The notes: generated from the letters alone by a model not told the origin. Shown: positions 37,093 through 47,129, counted from the first letter of the stretch. The stretch is 64,000 bases of DNA from Pseudomonas viridiflava (GCF_900582195.1 NZ_UTHA01000078.1:1-64000), one strand, 5' to 3'. Translations and numbers: made by a program.

Positions 37093-38022
37093 ATGCGTAT
37101 CGTCGTAGCTCTGGGCGGTAACGCCCTGCTCCGCCGTGGTGAACCGATGACCGCTGACAATCAGCGCGCCAACATCCGCATCGCCACCGAGCAAATCGCC
37201 AAGATCCATCCCGGCAACCAACTGGTCATCGCCCACGGCAATGGCCCGCAAGTCGGCCTGCTGTCGCTGCAAGCGGCGGCCTACACCTCCGTCACCCCTT
37301 ACCCGCTGGACGTGCTCGGTGCCGAAACCGAAGGCATGATCGGCTACATCATCGAACAGGAATTGGGCAACCTGCTCGATTTCGAGGTGCCGTTCGCCAC
37401 CCTGCTGACCCAGGTTGAAGTCGACGCCAAGGATCCGGCCTTCCAGAACCCGACCAAACCGATCGGCCCGGTCTACGACAAGGCCGAAGCGGAAAAACTC
37501 GCCGCCGAAAAAGGCTGGGCAATCGCTCCGGACGGCGACAAGTTCCGCCGTGTGGTGGCCAGTCCGCGGCCAAAACGCATCTTTGAAATCCGCCCGATCA
37601 AATGGCTGCTGGACAAGGGCAGCATCGTGATTTGCGCCGGCGGCGGCGGGATTCCGACCATGTACGACGAGAACCGCAACCTCAAGGGTATCGAGGCGGT
37701 GATCGACAAGGACCTGTGCTCGTCGCTGCTCGCCGAGCAACTGGAAGCCGATCTGCTGGTGATCGCCACGGACGTCAATGCGGCGTTCATCGACTACGGT
37801 AAACCGACGCAGAAAGCCATTGCCGAAGCGCACCCGGACGAACTCGAACGCCTCGGTTTTGCCGCCGGCTCAATGGGACCGAAGGTGCAGGCAGCCTGCG
37901 AATTTGCGCGCCATACTGGCAAGGTCGCGGTGATCGGTTCGCTGGCGGACATCGAAGCGATTGTCCAAGGTACTGCCGGTACTCGAGTGACCACGGCGAA
38001 GCCGGGCATCACTTACCGATAA
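37093..38022 (+). CDS. arcC: Carbamate kinase
   Basis: A 309-residue amino-acid-kinase-fold enzyme that uses carbamoyl phosphate to make ATP, the energy-yielding step of the deiminase pathway. Motifs are '[13 protein letters not shown]' at the N-terminus, '[13 protein letters not shown]' near residue 47, '[10 protein letters not shown]' near residue 180 and '[11 protein letters not shown]' near residue 262. The start was chosen at 37093; an upstream ATG at 37060 lies in the repeat. Confidence 0.96.
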   Translation: MRIVVALGGNALLRRGEPMTADNQRANIRIATEQIAKIHPGNQLVIAHGNGPQVGLLSLQAAAYTSVTPYPLDVLGAETEGMIGYIIEQELGNLLDFEVPFATLLTQVEVDAKDPAFQNPTKPIGPVYDKAEAEKLAAEKGWAIAPDGDKFRRVVASPRPKRIFEIRPIKWLLDKGSIVICAGGGGIPTMYDENRNLKGIEAVIDKDLCSSLLAEQLEADLLVIATDVNAAFIDYGKPTQKAIAEAHPDELERLGFAAGSMGPKVQAACEFARHTGKVAVIGSLADIEAIVQGTAGTRVTTAKPGITYR

Positions 38023-38035
38023 TCAGAAACTCCGG

Positions 38036-38056
38036 GGGCAGGCCCGAGGTCTGCCC
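38036..38056 (+). repeat. Hairpin after arcC
   Basis: GGGCAG/CTGCCC stem with a 9-base loop, followed by TTCT only. It may be a weak terminator or a stability element before the DUF5064 gene. Confidence 0.5.
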
Positions 38057-38084
38057 TTCTCCCATGCCTTGAAAGGAGAAACCC

Positions 38085-38447
38085 ATGGCCCAATTTGAAC
38101 CCGGTCATTTGCATATTGAGCGGCATGCGTTGACGCCGGATGACGTCAGTTACAACGTGCACCTCGACTATGAAGTGTTCACAGATCCGCAGAAAGGCAA
38201 AGGCATCCAGTTCACGATGCATGGCAACCTTCAGGGCAAGGACATGAAAGAGACCTTCTTCCTGCCCAAAGAGGAGGCCTACAACTTTGCCAACAATGTG
38301 ACGAAAATCGCCGAGAAGTACGGCATTCCCAAGACGCACAGCCAGATCGGCTCGGTTCACAAGCATTACGACATGATGTTTGAAGACATCCGTAAGCAGC
38401 TCGATATGAAATCCGGGGATCCGGTCAATCTTGAGCACTTCGAATAA
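38085..38447 (+). CDS. DUF5064 family protein
   Basis: A 120-residue protein of unknown function, with no signal or membrane segment. It is a mixed alpha/beta sequence with 'GHLHIERHAL' at the N-terminus and 'FMHGNLQGKDMKETFFLPKE'-type strands (read as 'FTMHGNLQGKDMKETFFLP') in the middle. AAAGGAG precedes the ATG. It is 62 bp after arcC on the same strand, a common location for this family in Pseudomonas, so it may belong to the arc transcript. Confidence 0.85.
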   Translation: MAQFEPGHLHIERHALTPDDVSYNVHLDYEVFTDPQKGKGIQFTMHGNLQGKDMKETFFLPKEEAYNFANNVTKIAEKYGIPKTHSQIGSVHKHYDMMFEDIRKQLDMKSGDPVNLEHFE

Positions 38448-38457
38448 CCCGCAAAAG

Positions 38458-38634
38458 CCCCTCACCCTAGCCCTCTCCCAAAGGGAGAGGGGACTGATTG
38501 GGGGATGCTCTAGAGTTACACCGACCTGAACTTGCTTTACCGAATCCATAATCGACTGGTTCTTTCAGGTCGATGTCAAACCTCAGACACCTCGGTCGGC
38601 CCCCTCTCCCCCTGGGAGAGGGCTGGGGTGAGGG
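38458..38634. repeat. ~177-bp CTCACCC-type repeat, copy 3
   Basis: Ends CCCCTCACCCTAGCCCTCTC and GAGAGGGCTGGGGTGAGGG. The core shares 'TACACCGACCTGAAC' and 'GACACCTCGGTCGG' blocks with copy 1 and the 'ATAATCGACT' block (inverse-related) with copy 2. It lies between the DUF5064 gene and gcsR. Confidence 0.88.
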
Positions 38635-38692
38635 TGTTTTTGATTTAAGGCATACTTGCCCCCCTCCGCTCTGCAGATCACTGAACCGCCCC

Positions 38693-40201
38693 ATGCGTAT
38701 CCACGTCAGCTTCATCGACCGCGTCGGCATCACCCAGGAAGTCCTGGCTATCCTCGGTGGGCGCAATCTCAATCTGGATGCGGTGGAGATGATCCCGCCG
38801 AACGTCTACATCGACGCGCCGACCCTGAGCCCGCAGGTGCTCGAAGAGCTGAAAGATGCTTTGTTTCGCGTGCTCGGCGTGGAAGCGGTGACCGTGGTCG
38901 ACATCCTCCCCGGCCAGCGTCGGCACTTGCAGCTCGACGCGTTGCTGGCGGCGATGACCGACCCGGTGCTGGCGCTCGACAGCGCCGGCAAGGTGCTGCT
39001 GGCCAACCCGGCACTAATCGCGCTCTACGGTCGTGAACCGGCCGGTGAAAGCGTCTCTGAACTGTTCAACGATCCGGCCCTGCTCGACACCTTGCTCGAA
39101 CACGGCTTCCGTTTGCCGCTGCGCGAAATCACCGTCAACGGTCAGACCTTGCTGCTCGATGCCACGCCGATCACCGATGCCGGCGCGCTGCTGACGCTCT
39201 ACCAACCAAACCGCATCGGCGAACAACTCTCGGCATTGCACCACGACCATGCCGAAGGTTTCGATGCGCTGCTCGGCGAGTCCCCAGCAATCCGCACCCT
39301 CAAGGCCCGCGCGCAACGGGTGGCAGCCCTCGACGCACCGCTGTTGATTCAAGGCGAAACCGGCACCGGCAAAGAACTGGTCGCCCGCGCCTGCCACGCT
39401 ATCAGCACGCGACACAGTGCACCTTTCTTGGCGTTGAACTGCGCAGCGTTGCCAGAAAACCTCGCCGAGAGCGAACTGTTCGGCTACGCCCCCGGCGCCT
39501 TCACCGGCGCAGCGCGCGGCGGCAAACCGGGGCTGATGGAACTGGCCAACCAGGGCACGGTGTTTCTCGACGAGATCGGCGAAATGTCGCCGTACCTTCA
39601 GGCCAAGCTGCTGCGTTTCCTGAACGACGGCAGCTTCCGCCGCGTGGGCGGTGATCGTGAAGTGAAGGTCAATGTGCGCATCCTCAGCGCGACCCACCGC
39701 GATCTGGAAAAAATGGTCAGCGAAGGCTTGTTCCGTGAGGACCTGTTCTACCGCCTTAATGTGCTCAACGTAGAAGTGCCGCCGCTGCGGGAGCGCGGTC
39801 AGGACATCCTGCTGTTGGCGCGCTATTTCATGCAGCAGGCCTGCGCGCAGATCCAGCGCCCGGTCTGCCGACTCGCCCCGGGGACTTACCCGGCCCTGCT
39901 CGGCAATCGCTGGCCGGGTAACGTGCGGCAATTACAGAACGTGATCTTCCGCGCGGCGGCGATTTGCGAGAGCAGTCTGGTCGATATCGGCGACCTCGAC
40001 ATTGCTGGCACCTCGGTCGCACGGCAGGCGGACAGCGATGTCGACAGCCTCGAACAAGCGGTCGAAGCTTTTGAGCGTTCCCTGCTGGAAAAACTCTACG
40101 TCAGCTATCCCTCGACCCGCCAACTGGCCAGCCGCCTGCAAACTTCGCACACGGCCATTGCCCATCGCCTGCGCAAATACGGCATTCCCAACAAGCCCTG
40201 A
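38693..40201 (+). CDS. gcsR: GcsR, TyrR-family sigma-54 activator of the glycine cleavage operon
   Basis: A 502-residue enhancer-binding protein. An N-terminal ACT domain covers about residues 1-70 ('MRIHVSFIDRVGITQEVLAI'), a PAS domain about 80-185 and the AAA+ domain about 195-430 (Walker A 'GETGTGKEL', sigma-54 loop 'GAFTGA', 'FLDEIGEMS', 'GNRWPGNVRQLQN'). A TyrR-type HTH is C-terminal ('RLQTSHTAIAHRLRKYGI'). The GAFTGA loop means it can act with sigma-54, unlike E. coli TyrR. Its position before gcvHP-sdaA-gcvT matches GcsR of P. aeruginosa, where glycine is the signal. Confidence 0.93.
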   Translation: MRIHVSFIDRVGITQEVLAILGGRNLNLDAVEMIPPNVYIDAPTLSPQVLEELKDALFRVLGVEAVTVVDILPGQRRHLQLDALLAAMTDPVLALDSAGKVLLANPALIALYGREPAGESVSELFNDPALLDTLLEHGFRLPLREITVNGQTLLLDATPITDAGALLTLYQPNRIGEQLSALHHDHAEGFDALLGESPAIRTLKARAQRVAALDAPLLIQGETGTGKELVARACHAISTRHSAPFLALNCAALPENLAESELFGYAPGAFTGAARGGKPGLMELANQGTVFLDEIGEMSPYLQAKLLRFLNDGSFRRVGGDREVKVNVRILSATHRDLEKMVSEGLFREDLFYRLNVLNVEVPPLRERGQDILLLARYFMQQACAQIQRPVCRLAPGTYPALLGNRWPGNVRQLQNVIFRAAAICESSLVDIGDLDIAGTSVARQADSDVDSLEQAVEAFERSLLEKLYVSYPSTRQLASRLQTSHTAIAHRLRKYGIPNKP

Positions 40202-40234
40202 CTCACCACAAATCTCCCTGTGGGACCTATCTCC

Positions 40235-40323
40235 TGTGGGAGCGAGCCTGCTCGCGAAAGCGGTATATCAGCAAGATCATTGGCGACTGACACACCCTTT
40301 TCGCGAGCAGGCTCGCTCCCACA
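40235..40323. repeat. REPIN after gcsR
   Basis: Inverted REP pair of the GCCTGCTCG subtype, 89 bp. Confidence 0.95.
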
Positions 40324-40368
40324 AGGTTATGTGGCGGATTCGAAATCCGTTCAAAAACGACCTCCAAC

Positions 40369-40386
40369 TGTACTGAAAGCGCTACA
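40369..40386. promoter_or_regulatory. Candidate GcsR box 1
   Basis: TGTA-N10-TACA, an 18-bp dyad of the TyrR-box type, extended to CTGTA...CTACAG. It is centred about 190 bp upstream of the expected sigma-54 start. Confidence 0.75.
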
Positions 40387-40468
40387 GCGGAACGATATCG
40401 ATACACCCTCCTCCGGTCACCGCTGTGCAAGGCTTTGATCCCGTTCAGCTTTTATCCTCGCTCCAGGC

Positions 40469-40486
40469 TGTAGCGATTTCGCTACA
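40469..40486. promoter_or_regulatory. Candidate GcsR box 2
   Basis: TGTAGCGATTTCGCTACA, an 18-bp dyad in a longer perfect CTGTAGCG/CGCTACAG palindrome. It lies exactly 100 bp downstream of box 1. Confidence 0.8.
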
Positions 40487-40550
40487 GAGATGCCTCCCGT
40501 GCCGGCCCCCTTAATATCTAAATCATTGATTTATAAAGATAAACAAACCT

Positions 40551-40566
40551 TGGCCGCATTCTTGCT
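40551..40566 (+). promoter_or_regulatory. Sigma-54 promoter of gcvH
   Basis: TGGCCGCATTCTTGCT matches TGGCAC-N5-TTGCW with the GG and GC doublets at the required spacing. The start site should be near 40577. It is 85 bases upstream of the gcvH ATG and downstream of two GcsR boxes. Confidence 0.85.
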
Positions 40567-40650
40567 AATCATCCCCTCATAAATAAGGGCCTTCGCGCCC
40601 GACTATTCCACCGCGTCCACCAGACGAGTCTGGCCCCCTGAGGAGTTTCC

Positions 40651-41034
40651 ATGAGCGAGTTGCGTTTTACTGAAGATCACGAATGGCTGCGCACCGAAGC
40701 TGACGGCAGCGTTACTGTCGGCATCACCGCTTTCGCGCAGAACGCCCTGGGCGACGTGGTGTTCGTGCAACTGCCTGAGCTGCAGGCCTACGAAAAAGGC
40801 GCCGAAGCCGCCACCGTGGAATCGGTGAAAGCCGCCAGCGGCGTGTACATGCCGCTCGATGGCGACGTACTGGCAGTCAACCCGGCGCTGGAAGACGCCC
40901 CGGAACTGGTCAACGAAGATCCGCTGGGCGAAGGCTGGTTCTTCCGCTTCCAGCCAAGCGACGCCGCCGCTGTCGGCAAACTGCTCGACCAGGACGCTTA
41001 CGACCGTCTGATCAAAGCCCAAGCCGAAGCCTGA
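40651..41034 (+). CDS. gcvH: Glycine cleavage system H protein
   Basis: A 127-residue lipoyl carrier. The lipoylated Lys lies in '[16 protein letters not shown]' near residue 60. It shuttles the aminomethyl group between GcvP, GcvT and the lipoamide dehydrogenase. Preceded by GAGGAG. First gene of the gcsR-controlled operon and 11 bases from gcvP. Confidence 0.97.
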   Translation: MSELRFTEDHEWLRTEADGSVTVGITAFAQNALGDVVFVQLPELQAYEKGAEAATVESVKAASGVYMPLDGDVLAVNPALEDAPELVNEDPLGEGWFFRFQPSDAAAVGKLLDQDAYDRLIKAQAEA

Positions 41035-41045
41035 GGAACACCGAC

Positions 41046-43898
41046 ATGACTCAAGTAAACCTTGGCACCGCCAACGAATTCATCGCCCGTCACATCGGCC
41101 CGCGCGCCGGTGACGAGCAAGCCATGCTCAACAGCCTCGGCTTCGATTCGCTCGAAGCGCTGAGCGCCAGCGTCATCCCGGAAAGCATCAAGGGCACCAG
41201 CGTGCTCGGCCTGGACGACGGCCTGAGCGAAGCCGATGCCTTGGCGATGATCAAATCCATCGCTGGCAAAAACCAGCTGTTCAAAACCTACATCGGCCAG
41301 GGCTACTACAACTGCCACACACCGTCGCCGATCCTGCGTAACCTGCTGGAAAACCCGGCCTGGTACACCGCTTACACGCCGTACCAGCCAGAAATCTCCC
41401 AGGGCCGTCTCGAAGCGCTGCTGAATTTCCAGACCATGATCAGCGACCTCACCGGCCTGCCGATCGCCAACGCCTCCCTGCTCGACGAAGCCACCGCCGC
41501 TGCCGAAGCCATGACCTTCTGCAAACGCCTGAGCAAGAACAAGGGCAGCCACCAATTCTTCGCCTCGATCCACAGCCACCCGCAAACCCTCGACGTGCTG
41601 CGTACCCGTGCCGAGCCGCTGGGTATCGACGTGGTGGTGGGCGATGAGCGTGAATTGACCGACGTAACGCCGTTCTTCGGCGCACTGCTGCAATACCCGG
41701 CGAGCAACGGTGATGTGTTCGACTACCGCGAACTGACCGAACGCTTCCACGCCGCCAACGCGTTGGTGGCCGTGGCCGCTGACCTGCTGGCTCTGACCCT
41801 GCTGACCGCCCCGGGCGAGTTCGGCGCGGACGTCGCCATCGGTTCGGCACAACGCTTCGGCGTGCCGCTGGGCTTCGGTGGCCCGCACGCGGCTTACTTC
41901 TCCACCAAAGATGCGTTCAAACGCGACATGCCGGGCCGTCTGGTCGGCGTTTCGGTTGACCGTTTCGGCAAGCCGGCGCTGCGTCTGGCGATGCAGACCC
42001 GCGAGCAACACATCCGCCGCGAGAAGGCCACCTCGAACATCTGCACCGCGCAAGTGCTGCTGGCCAACATCGCCAGCATGTACGCCGTCTACCACGGCCC
42101 GAAAGGCCTGACGCAAATCGCCAACCGCGTGCATCACCTGACCGCGATTCTGGCCAAGGGCCTGACCGCGCTGGGCGCGAAAGTCGAACAAGCCAGCTTC
42201 TTCGACACCCTGACCGTGGCCACCGGCGCACAAACCGCCGCACTGCACGACAAGGCGCACGCTGCACAGATCAACCTGCGCGTGATTGACGCTCAGCGCC
42301 TGGGCCTGTCAGTCGACGAAACCACCACCCAGGCGGATATCGAAACCCTGTGGGGCCTGTTCGCCGACGGCAAAACCCTGCCGGACTTCGCTGCCCTCGC
42401 CGCCTCCGTGCAAAGCACTATTCCTGCGTCGCTGGTACGTCAGTCGCCAATCCTCAGCCACCCGGTGTTCAACCGTTATCACTCGGAAACCGAGCTGATG
42501 CGCTACCTGCGCAAACTGGCCGACAAGGATCTGGCGCTGGATCGCACCATGATCCCGCTGGGCTCGTGCACCATGAAACTCAACGCTGCCAGCGAAATGA
42601 TTCCGGTGACCTGGGCTGAATTCGGTGCCCTGCACCCGTTTGCACCAGCCGCGCAAAGCGCCGGTTACCAGCAACTGACCGATGAACTGGAAGCGATGCT
42701 CTGCGCCGCCACCGGTTACGACGCGATCTCGCTGCAACCGAACGCCGGTTCGCAAGGTGAATACGCTGGCCTGTTGGCCATCCGCGCCTACCATCAGAGC
42801 CGTGGCGATGAGCGCCGCGACATCTGCCTGATCCCGTCGTCCGCCCACGGCACCAACCCGGCTACCGCCAACATGGCTGGCATGCGCGTGGTCGTGACCG
42901 CGTGCGATGCGCGCGGCAACGTCGACATCGAAGACCTGCGCGCCAAAGCCATCGAGCACCGCGAACACCTCGCCGCGCTGATGATCACTTACCCGTCGAC
43001 CCACGGCGTGTTCGAAGAAGGCATCCGCGAGATCTGCGGGATCATTCATGACAACGGCGGCCAGGTGTACATCGACGGCGCCAACATGAACGCGATGGTT
43101 GGTCTCTGCGCACCGGGCAAGTTCGGCGGCGACGTTTCGCACCTGAACCTGCACAAAACCTTCTGCATCCCGCACGGCGGTGGCGGCCCGGGCGTCGGCC
43201 CGATTGGCGTGAAATCGCACCTGACCCCGTTCCTGCCGGGCCACGGCCAGATGGAACGCAAGGAAGGCGCGGTCTGCGCGGCACCGTTCGGCAGCGCAAG
43301 TATTTTGCCGATCACCTGGATGTACATTCGCATGATGGGTGGCGCGGGTCTGAAACGCGCTTCGCAGCTGGCGATCCTCAATGCCAACTACATTTCCCGT
43401 CGTCTGGAAGAGCACTATCCAGTGCTGTACACCGGCAGCAACGGTCTGGTGGCGCACGAGTGCATTCTCGATCTGCGTCCGTTGAAAGACAGCAGCGGCA
43501 TCAGCGTTGATGACGTCGCCAAGCGCCTGATCGACTTCGGTTTCCACGCACCGACCATGTCGTTCCCGGTGGCGGGCACGCTGATGATCGAGCCGACCGA
43601 AAGTGAATCCAAGGAAGAACTGGATCGCTTCTGCGACGCCATGATCCGCATCCGCGAAGAAATCCGCGCCGTGGAAAACGGCACGCTGGACAAGGACGAC
43701 AACCCGCTGAAGAACGCGCCGCACACCGCAGCGGAACTGGTTGGCGAGTGGACTCACCCGTACAGCCGCGAGCAGGCCGTTTATCCGGTAGCGTCGTTGA
43801 TCGAAGGCAAATACTGGCCACCGGTCGGTCGCGTCGACAACGTCTTCGGTGATCGCAACCTGGTGTGCGCCTGCCCGTCGATCGAAAGCTACGCTTAA
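41046..43898 (+). CDS. gcvP: Glycine dehydrogenase (decarboxylating), P protein
   Basis: A 950-residue PLP enzyme that decarboxylates glycine and loads H protein. It is the fused alpha/beta form. The PLP-binding Lys is in '[18 protein letters not shown]' near residue 703, and the glycine-rich C-terminal half has '[13 protein letters not shown]'. The start has the usual '...[17 protein letters not shown]' N-terminus. Normal length. Confidence 0.97.
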   Translation: MTQVNLGTANEFIARHIGPRAGDEQAMLNSLGFDSLEALSASVIPESIKGTSVLGLDDGLSEADALAMIKSIAGKNQLFKTYIGQGYYNCHTPSPILRNLLENPAWYTAYTPYQPEISQGRLEALLNFQTMISDLTGLPIANASLLDEATAAAEAMTFCKRLSKNKGSHQFFASIHSHPQTLDVLRTRAEPLGIDVVVGDERELTDVTPFFGALLQYPASNGDVFDYRELTERFHAANALVAVAADLLALTLLTAPGEFGADVAIGSAQRFGVPLGFGGPHAAYFSTKDAFKRDMPGRLVGVSVDRFGKPALRLAMQTREQHIRREKATSNICTAQVLLANIASMYAVYHGPKGLTQIANRVHHLTAILAKGLTALGAKVEQASFFDTLTVATGAQTAALHDKAHAAQINLRVIDAQRLGLSVDETTTQADIETLWGLFADGKTLPDFAALAASVQSTIPASLVRQSPILSHPVFNRYHSETELMRYLRKLADKDLALDRTMIPLGSCTMKLNAASEMIPVTWAEFGALHPFAPAAQSAGYQQLTDELEAMLCAATGYDAISLQPNAGSQGEYAGLLAIRAYHQSRGDERRDICLIPSSAHGTNPATANMAGMRVVVTACDARGNVDIEDLRAKAIEHREHLAALMITYPSTHGVFEEGIREICGIIHDNGGQVYIDGANMNAMVGLCAPGKFGGDVSHLNLHKTFCIPHGGGGPGVGPIGVKSHLTPFLPGHGQMERKEGAVCAAPFGSASILPITWMYIRMMGGAGLKRASQLAILNANYISRRLEEHYPVLYTGSNGLVAHECILDLRPLKDSSGISVDDVAKRLIDFGFHAPTMSFPVAGTLMIEPTESESKEELDRFCDAMIRIREEIRAVENGTLDKDDNPLKNAPHTAAELVGEWTHPYSREQAVYPVASLIEGKYWPPVGRVDNVFGDRNLVCACPSIESYA

Positions 43899-43950
43899 TG
43901 GAATGAGGGGCAGGAATACCTGCCTCTTTCTCCAGAACACCACGAATCCC

Positions 43951-44040
43951 TGTGGGAGCGAGCTTGCTCGCGAATGCGATAGGTCAGCCAACATAGAGGC
44001 TGACTGACACTCCGCCTTCGCGAGCAAGCTCGCTCCCACA
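43951..44040. repeat. REPIN between gcvP and sdaA
   Basis: Inverted REP pair, 90 bp, in the 205-bp gcvP-sdaA gap where P. aeruginosa carries glyA2. Confidence 0.95.
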
Positions 44041-44103
44041 GGGGGGATGTAACCAGCCTGAAAAATCCGCCAATTCCTATAACAAGAAACCGGAGAACCA
44101 CTC

Positions 44104-45480
44104 ATGTCGTTAAGCGTGTTCGACCTGTTCAAGATTGGCATCGGCCCCTCCAGTTCCCACACCGTCGGTCCGATGCGTGCTGCTGCGCGCTTCGTCGAAG
44201 GTCTGCGCCGGGAAAACCTGCTGACCACCACCGCCAGCGTTCGCGTCGAACTCTACGGCTCCCTCGGCGCCACCGGTAAAGGCCACGGCAGTGATAAAGC
44301 CGTGCTGCTCGGCCTCGAAGGTGAACACCCCGACACCGTCGATACCGAAACCGTCGCCGCGCGCCTGCAAGAGATTCGCGGCAACGGCCAACTGAATCTG
44401 CTCGGTGAACACAGCATTGCGTTCAACGAGAAAGAACACCTGGCGATGATCCGCAAGCCGTTGGCCTTTCACCCCAACGGCATGATCTTTCGCGCCTTTG
44501 ATGCGGCGGGGATTCAGATTCGCAGCCGCGAGTACTACTCGGTCGGCGGCGGCTTCGTCGTCGATGAAGATGCCGCCGGTGCCGACCGCATCGTCGAAGA
44601 CACCACGCCGCTGACCTTCCCGTTCAAAAGCGCCAAGGACTTGCTCGGTCATTGCGCCACCTACGGTCTGTCGATCAGTCAGGTGATGCTGACCAACGAA
44701 AGCGCCTGGCGCCCGGAAGCGGAAACCCGCGCCGGCCTGTTGAAAATCTGGCAAGTAATGCAGGACTGCGTTGCCGCCGGCTGTCGTAACGAAGGCATCC
44801 TGCCCGGTGGTTTGAAGGTCAAACGCCGTGCGGCAGCGCTGCATCGGCAACTGTGCAAGAACCCGGAATCGGCACTGCGCGATCCGCTCTCGGTGCTCGA
44901 CTGGGTCAATCTCTACGCACTGGCGGTCAACGAAGAAAACGCCAACGGCGGGCGCGTGGTCACTGCACCCACCAACGGTGCGGCCGGGATCATTCCGGCG
45001 GTGCTGCATTACTACATGCGCTTTATCCCCGGCGCGAATGACGACGGCGTCGTGCGGTTTCTGCTGACCGCGGCGGCCATCGGCATTTTGTACAAAGAAA
45101 ACGCTTCGATCTCCGGCGCCGAAGTCGGTTGTCAGGGTGAAGTCGGTGTTGCCTGCTCGATGGCGGCCGGTGCGTTGTGCGAAGTGCTCGGCGGCAGCGT
45201 GCAGCAAGTCGAGAACGCCGCAGAGATCGGCATGGAACACAACCTCGGCCTGACCTGCGATCCGATTGGCGGCCTGGTCCAGGTGCCGTGCATCGAGCGC
45301 AATGCCATGGGTTCGGTGAAAGCGATCAACGCGGTACGCATGGCCATGCGTGGCGACGGCCAGCATTTCGTCTCCCTCGACAAGGTCATCCGGACCATGC
45401 GCCAGACCGGCGCCGACATGAAAAGCAAATACAAAGAGACCGCCCGCGGCGGTCTGGCGGTCAACATTATCGAATGCTGA
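44104..45480 (+). CDS. sdaA: L-serine dehydratase
   Basis: A 458-residue iron-sulfur serine deaminase that turns serine into pyruvate and ammonia. Features are '[20 protein letters not shown]' at the N-terminus and the [4Fe-4S] Cys residues within '[17 protein letters not shown]' and '[18 protein letters not shown]'. It disposes of serine formed when glycine is cleaved and one-carbon units are returned to glycine. Located between gcvP and gcvT on the same strand. Confidence 0.96.
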   Translation: MSLSVFDLFKIGIGPSSSHTVGPMRAAARFVEGLRRENLLTTTASVRVELYGSLGATGKGHGSDKAVLLGLEGEHPDTVDTETVAARLQEIRGNGQLNLLGEHSIAFNEKEHLAMIRKPLAFHPNGMIFRAFDAAGIQIRSREYYSVGGGFVVDEDAAGADRIVEDTTPLTFPFKSAKDLLGHCATYGLSISQVMLTNESAWRPEAETRAGLLKIWQVMQDCVAAGCRNEGILPGGLKVKRRAAALHRQLCKNPESALRDPLSVLDWVNLYALAVNEENANGGRVVTAPTNGAAGIIPAVLHYYMRFIPGANDDGVVRFLLTAAAIGILYKENASISGAEVGCQGEVGVACSMAAGALCEVLGGSVQQVENAAEIGMEHNLGLTCDPIGGLVQVPCIERNAMGSVKAINAVRMAMRGDGQHFVSLDKVIRTMRQTGADMKSKYKETARGGLAVNIIEC

Positions 45481-45537
45481 TCACCAAACCAGCCAAACGA
45501 ATTAGCCAGCTCTCCCCTGGGAGATCAACGTACCTAA

Positions 45538-45574
45538 CTCCCTCTCCCTCCGGGAGAGGGCTGGGGTGAGGGGC
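45538..45574. repeat. Partial CTCACCC-type repeat
   Basis: CTCCCTCTCCCTCCGGGAGAGGGCTGGGGTGAGGGGC, one end of the longer element without its partner. Quoted in two parts here: CTCCCTCTCCCTCCGGGAG then AGGGCTGGGGTGAGGGGC. It directly abuts the TTGATC tandem repeat. Confidence 0.75.
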
Positions 45575-45576
45575 TT

Positions 45577-45615
45577 TTGATCTTGATCTTGATCTTGATC
45601 TTGATCTTGATCTTG
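45577..45615. repeat. Hexanucleotide tandem repeat (TTGATC)6.5
   Basis: Six perfect copies of TTGATC plus TTG, 39 bp, in the sdaA-gcvT gap and ending 38 bases before the gcvT ATG. The unit matches the GATCAAAAG flank of repeat copy 1, suggesting it arose by expansion at the element's edge. Confidence 0.97.
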
Positions 45616-45653
45616 CCTCTTACCCCCAAACCCAAATTTTCAAGGAGCCACGC

Positions 45654-46778
45654 ATGTCCACCGAACAACTGTCGAAAACCCCGCTGCACGCTCTGCACCT
45701 CGAACTCGGCGCCCGCATGGTGCCGTTCGCCGGCTACGACATGCCGGTGCAGTACCCGCTCGGCGTGATGAAAGAACACCAGCACACCCGTGAGCAGGCC
45801 GGGCTGTTCGACGTCTCGCACATGGGCCAGATTCGCCTGACCGGCACCAACGCTGCCAAAGCCCTGGAAACCCTGGTGCCGGTGGACATCATCGATCTCC
45901 CGGTGGGCATGCAGCGTTATGCGATGTTCACCAATGACAATGGCGGCATTCTCGATGACCTGATGGTCGCCAACCTCGGTAACGACGAACTGTTTCTGGT
46001 AGTCAACGCCGCGTGCAAGGATCAGGACCTGGCACACCTGCAAAAATACATCGGCGATCAGTGCACCATTACGGCGCTGTTCGAAGAGCGTGCACTCTTG
46101 GCATTGCAGGGTCCGGCAGCCGTCACCGTACTGGCACGACTGGCGCCGGAAGTGGCGAAGATGACCTTCATGCAGTTCACCCGCGTGTCGTTGTTGGGCG
46201 TGGATTGCTTTGTCAGCCGTTCGGGCTACACCGGTGAAGACGGTTTCGAAATATCCGTACCCGCTGCAGATGCCGAAAAACTCGCCCGCGCCCTGCTTGC
46301 CGAACCGGAAGTCCAGGCCATCGGCCTCGGTGCCCGCGATTCGCTGCGTCTGGAAGCCGGCCTGTGCCTGTATGGCCACGATATGAACACCGAGACCACG
46401 CCGATCGAAGCCAGCCTGCTCTGGGCGATCTCCAAGCCGCGCCGCGCGGATGGTGCGCGCGCCGGCGGTTTCCCGGGGGCGGAAAACATTTTTGCCCAGC
46501 AGCAGAATGGCGTAGCGCGCAAACGTGTCGGTCTGTTGCCGCAGGAGCGTACCCCCGTGCGTGAAGGCGCAGAAATCGTCAACGAAGCCGGCGAAATCAT
46601 CGGCAACGTGTGCAGCGGTGGTTTTGGTCCGACCTTGGGCGGGCCGTTGGCGATGGGATACCTCGACAGCGCTTATGTCGCCATCGACACACCGGTTTGG
46701 GCCAGCGTTCGTGGGAAAAAGGTGCAAATGCTTGTAAGCAAAATGCCATTTGTTCCACAACGCTACTATCGCGGTTGA
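45654..46778 (+). CDS. gcvT: Glycine cleavage system T protein (aminomethyltransferase)
   Basis: A 374-residue folate-dependent enzyme that releases ammonia and makes 5,10-methylene-tetrahydrofolate from the H-protein-bound intermediate. Conserved sequences are 'PLHALHLELGARMVPFAGYDMPV' (split at the Asp/Met turn), 'GLFDVSHMGQI' near residue 55 with the catalytic-region Asp, 'RSGYTGEDGFEI' near residue 188 and 'LGARDSLRLEAGLCLYG' near residue 225. Ribosome-binding sequence AAGGAG precedes the start. Confidence 0.96.
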   Translation: MSTEQLSKTPLHALHLELGARMVPFAGYDMPVQYPLGVMKEHQHTREQAGLFDVSHMGQIRLTGTNAAKALETLVPVDIIDLPVGMQRYAMFTNDNGGILDDLMVANLGNDELFLVVNAACKDQDLAHLQKYIGDQCTITALFEERALLALQGPAAVTVLARLAPEVAKMTFMQFTRVSLLGVDCFVSRSGYTGEDGFEISVPAADAEKLARALLAEPEVQAIGLGARDSLRLEAGLCLYGHDMNTETTPIEASLLWAISKPRRADGARAGGFPGAENIFAQQQNGVARKRVGLLPQERTPVREGAEIVNEAGEIIGNVCSGGFGPTLGGPLAMGYLDSAYVAIDTPVWASVRGKKVQMLVSKMPFVPQRYYRG

Positions 46779-46799
46779 TTGACTGTTTCTATAAGTAAC

Positions 46800-46839
46800 G
46801 CGATTGCGTAATGCGTGCACTAATGTGTCACGCAATCGC
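46800..46839 (+). terminator. Inverted repeat after gcvT, possible terminator
   Basis: Perfect 10-bp arms GCGATTGCGT/ACGCAATCGC around 20 bases, 22 bases past the gcvT stop. The next bases are CACAAAAAAG, so there is no T tract and termination would be imperfect. Confidence 0.5.
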
Positions 46840-47129
46840 CACAAAAAAGTGCATTTTCTATCAACTGATTCGAATATGAACTTTGCTTATAACGTTCGAA
46901 AACAATTGAACAAGCGAATCGTCTAAGGCAGCACTAGTTAACTGACAAACTGCCAGCAAGTGCAGCAAAACCGGGGCCTTCACGGGGCTTGTTTTTTCTC
47001 CCGTAGTTGGCGTAGAGTTTGTCCACTGTGTTTGCATGGGTCAGCTTGGAATCGTGACCTGGGCAGTAGCCTACAAGTTAGCTACATCCCGTTCGACGTC
47101 TTCTTACTCTCCTGCAACCAGCCCCAGTA

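Noticed and set aside
40424..40441. A possible third GcsR box (TGTG...) between the two dyads
   Set aside because: The right half (ATCC) does not complement the left, so there is no dyad symmetry.
42309..44231. A 640-codon open frame opposite gcvP
   Set aside because: Antisense shadow of gcvP that also runs through a REPIN; no domain pattern.
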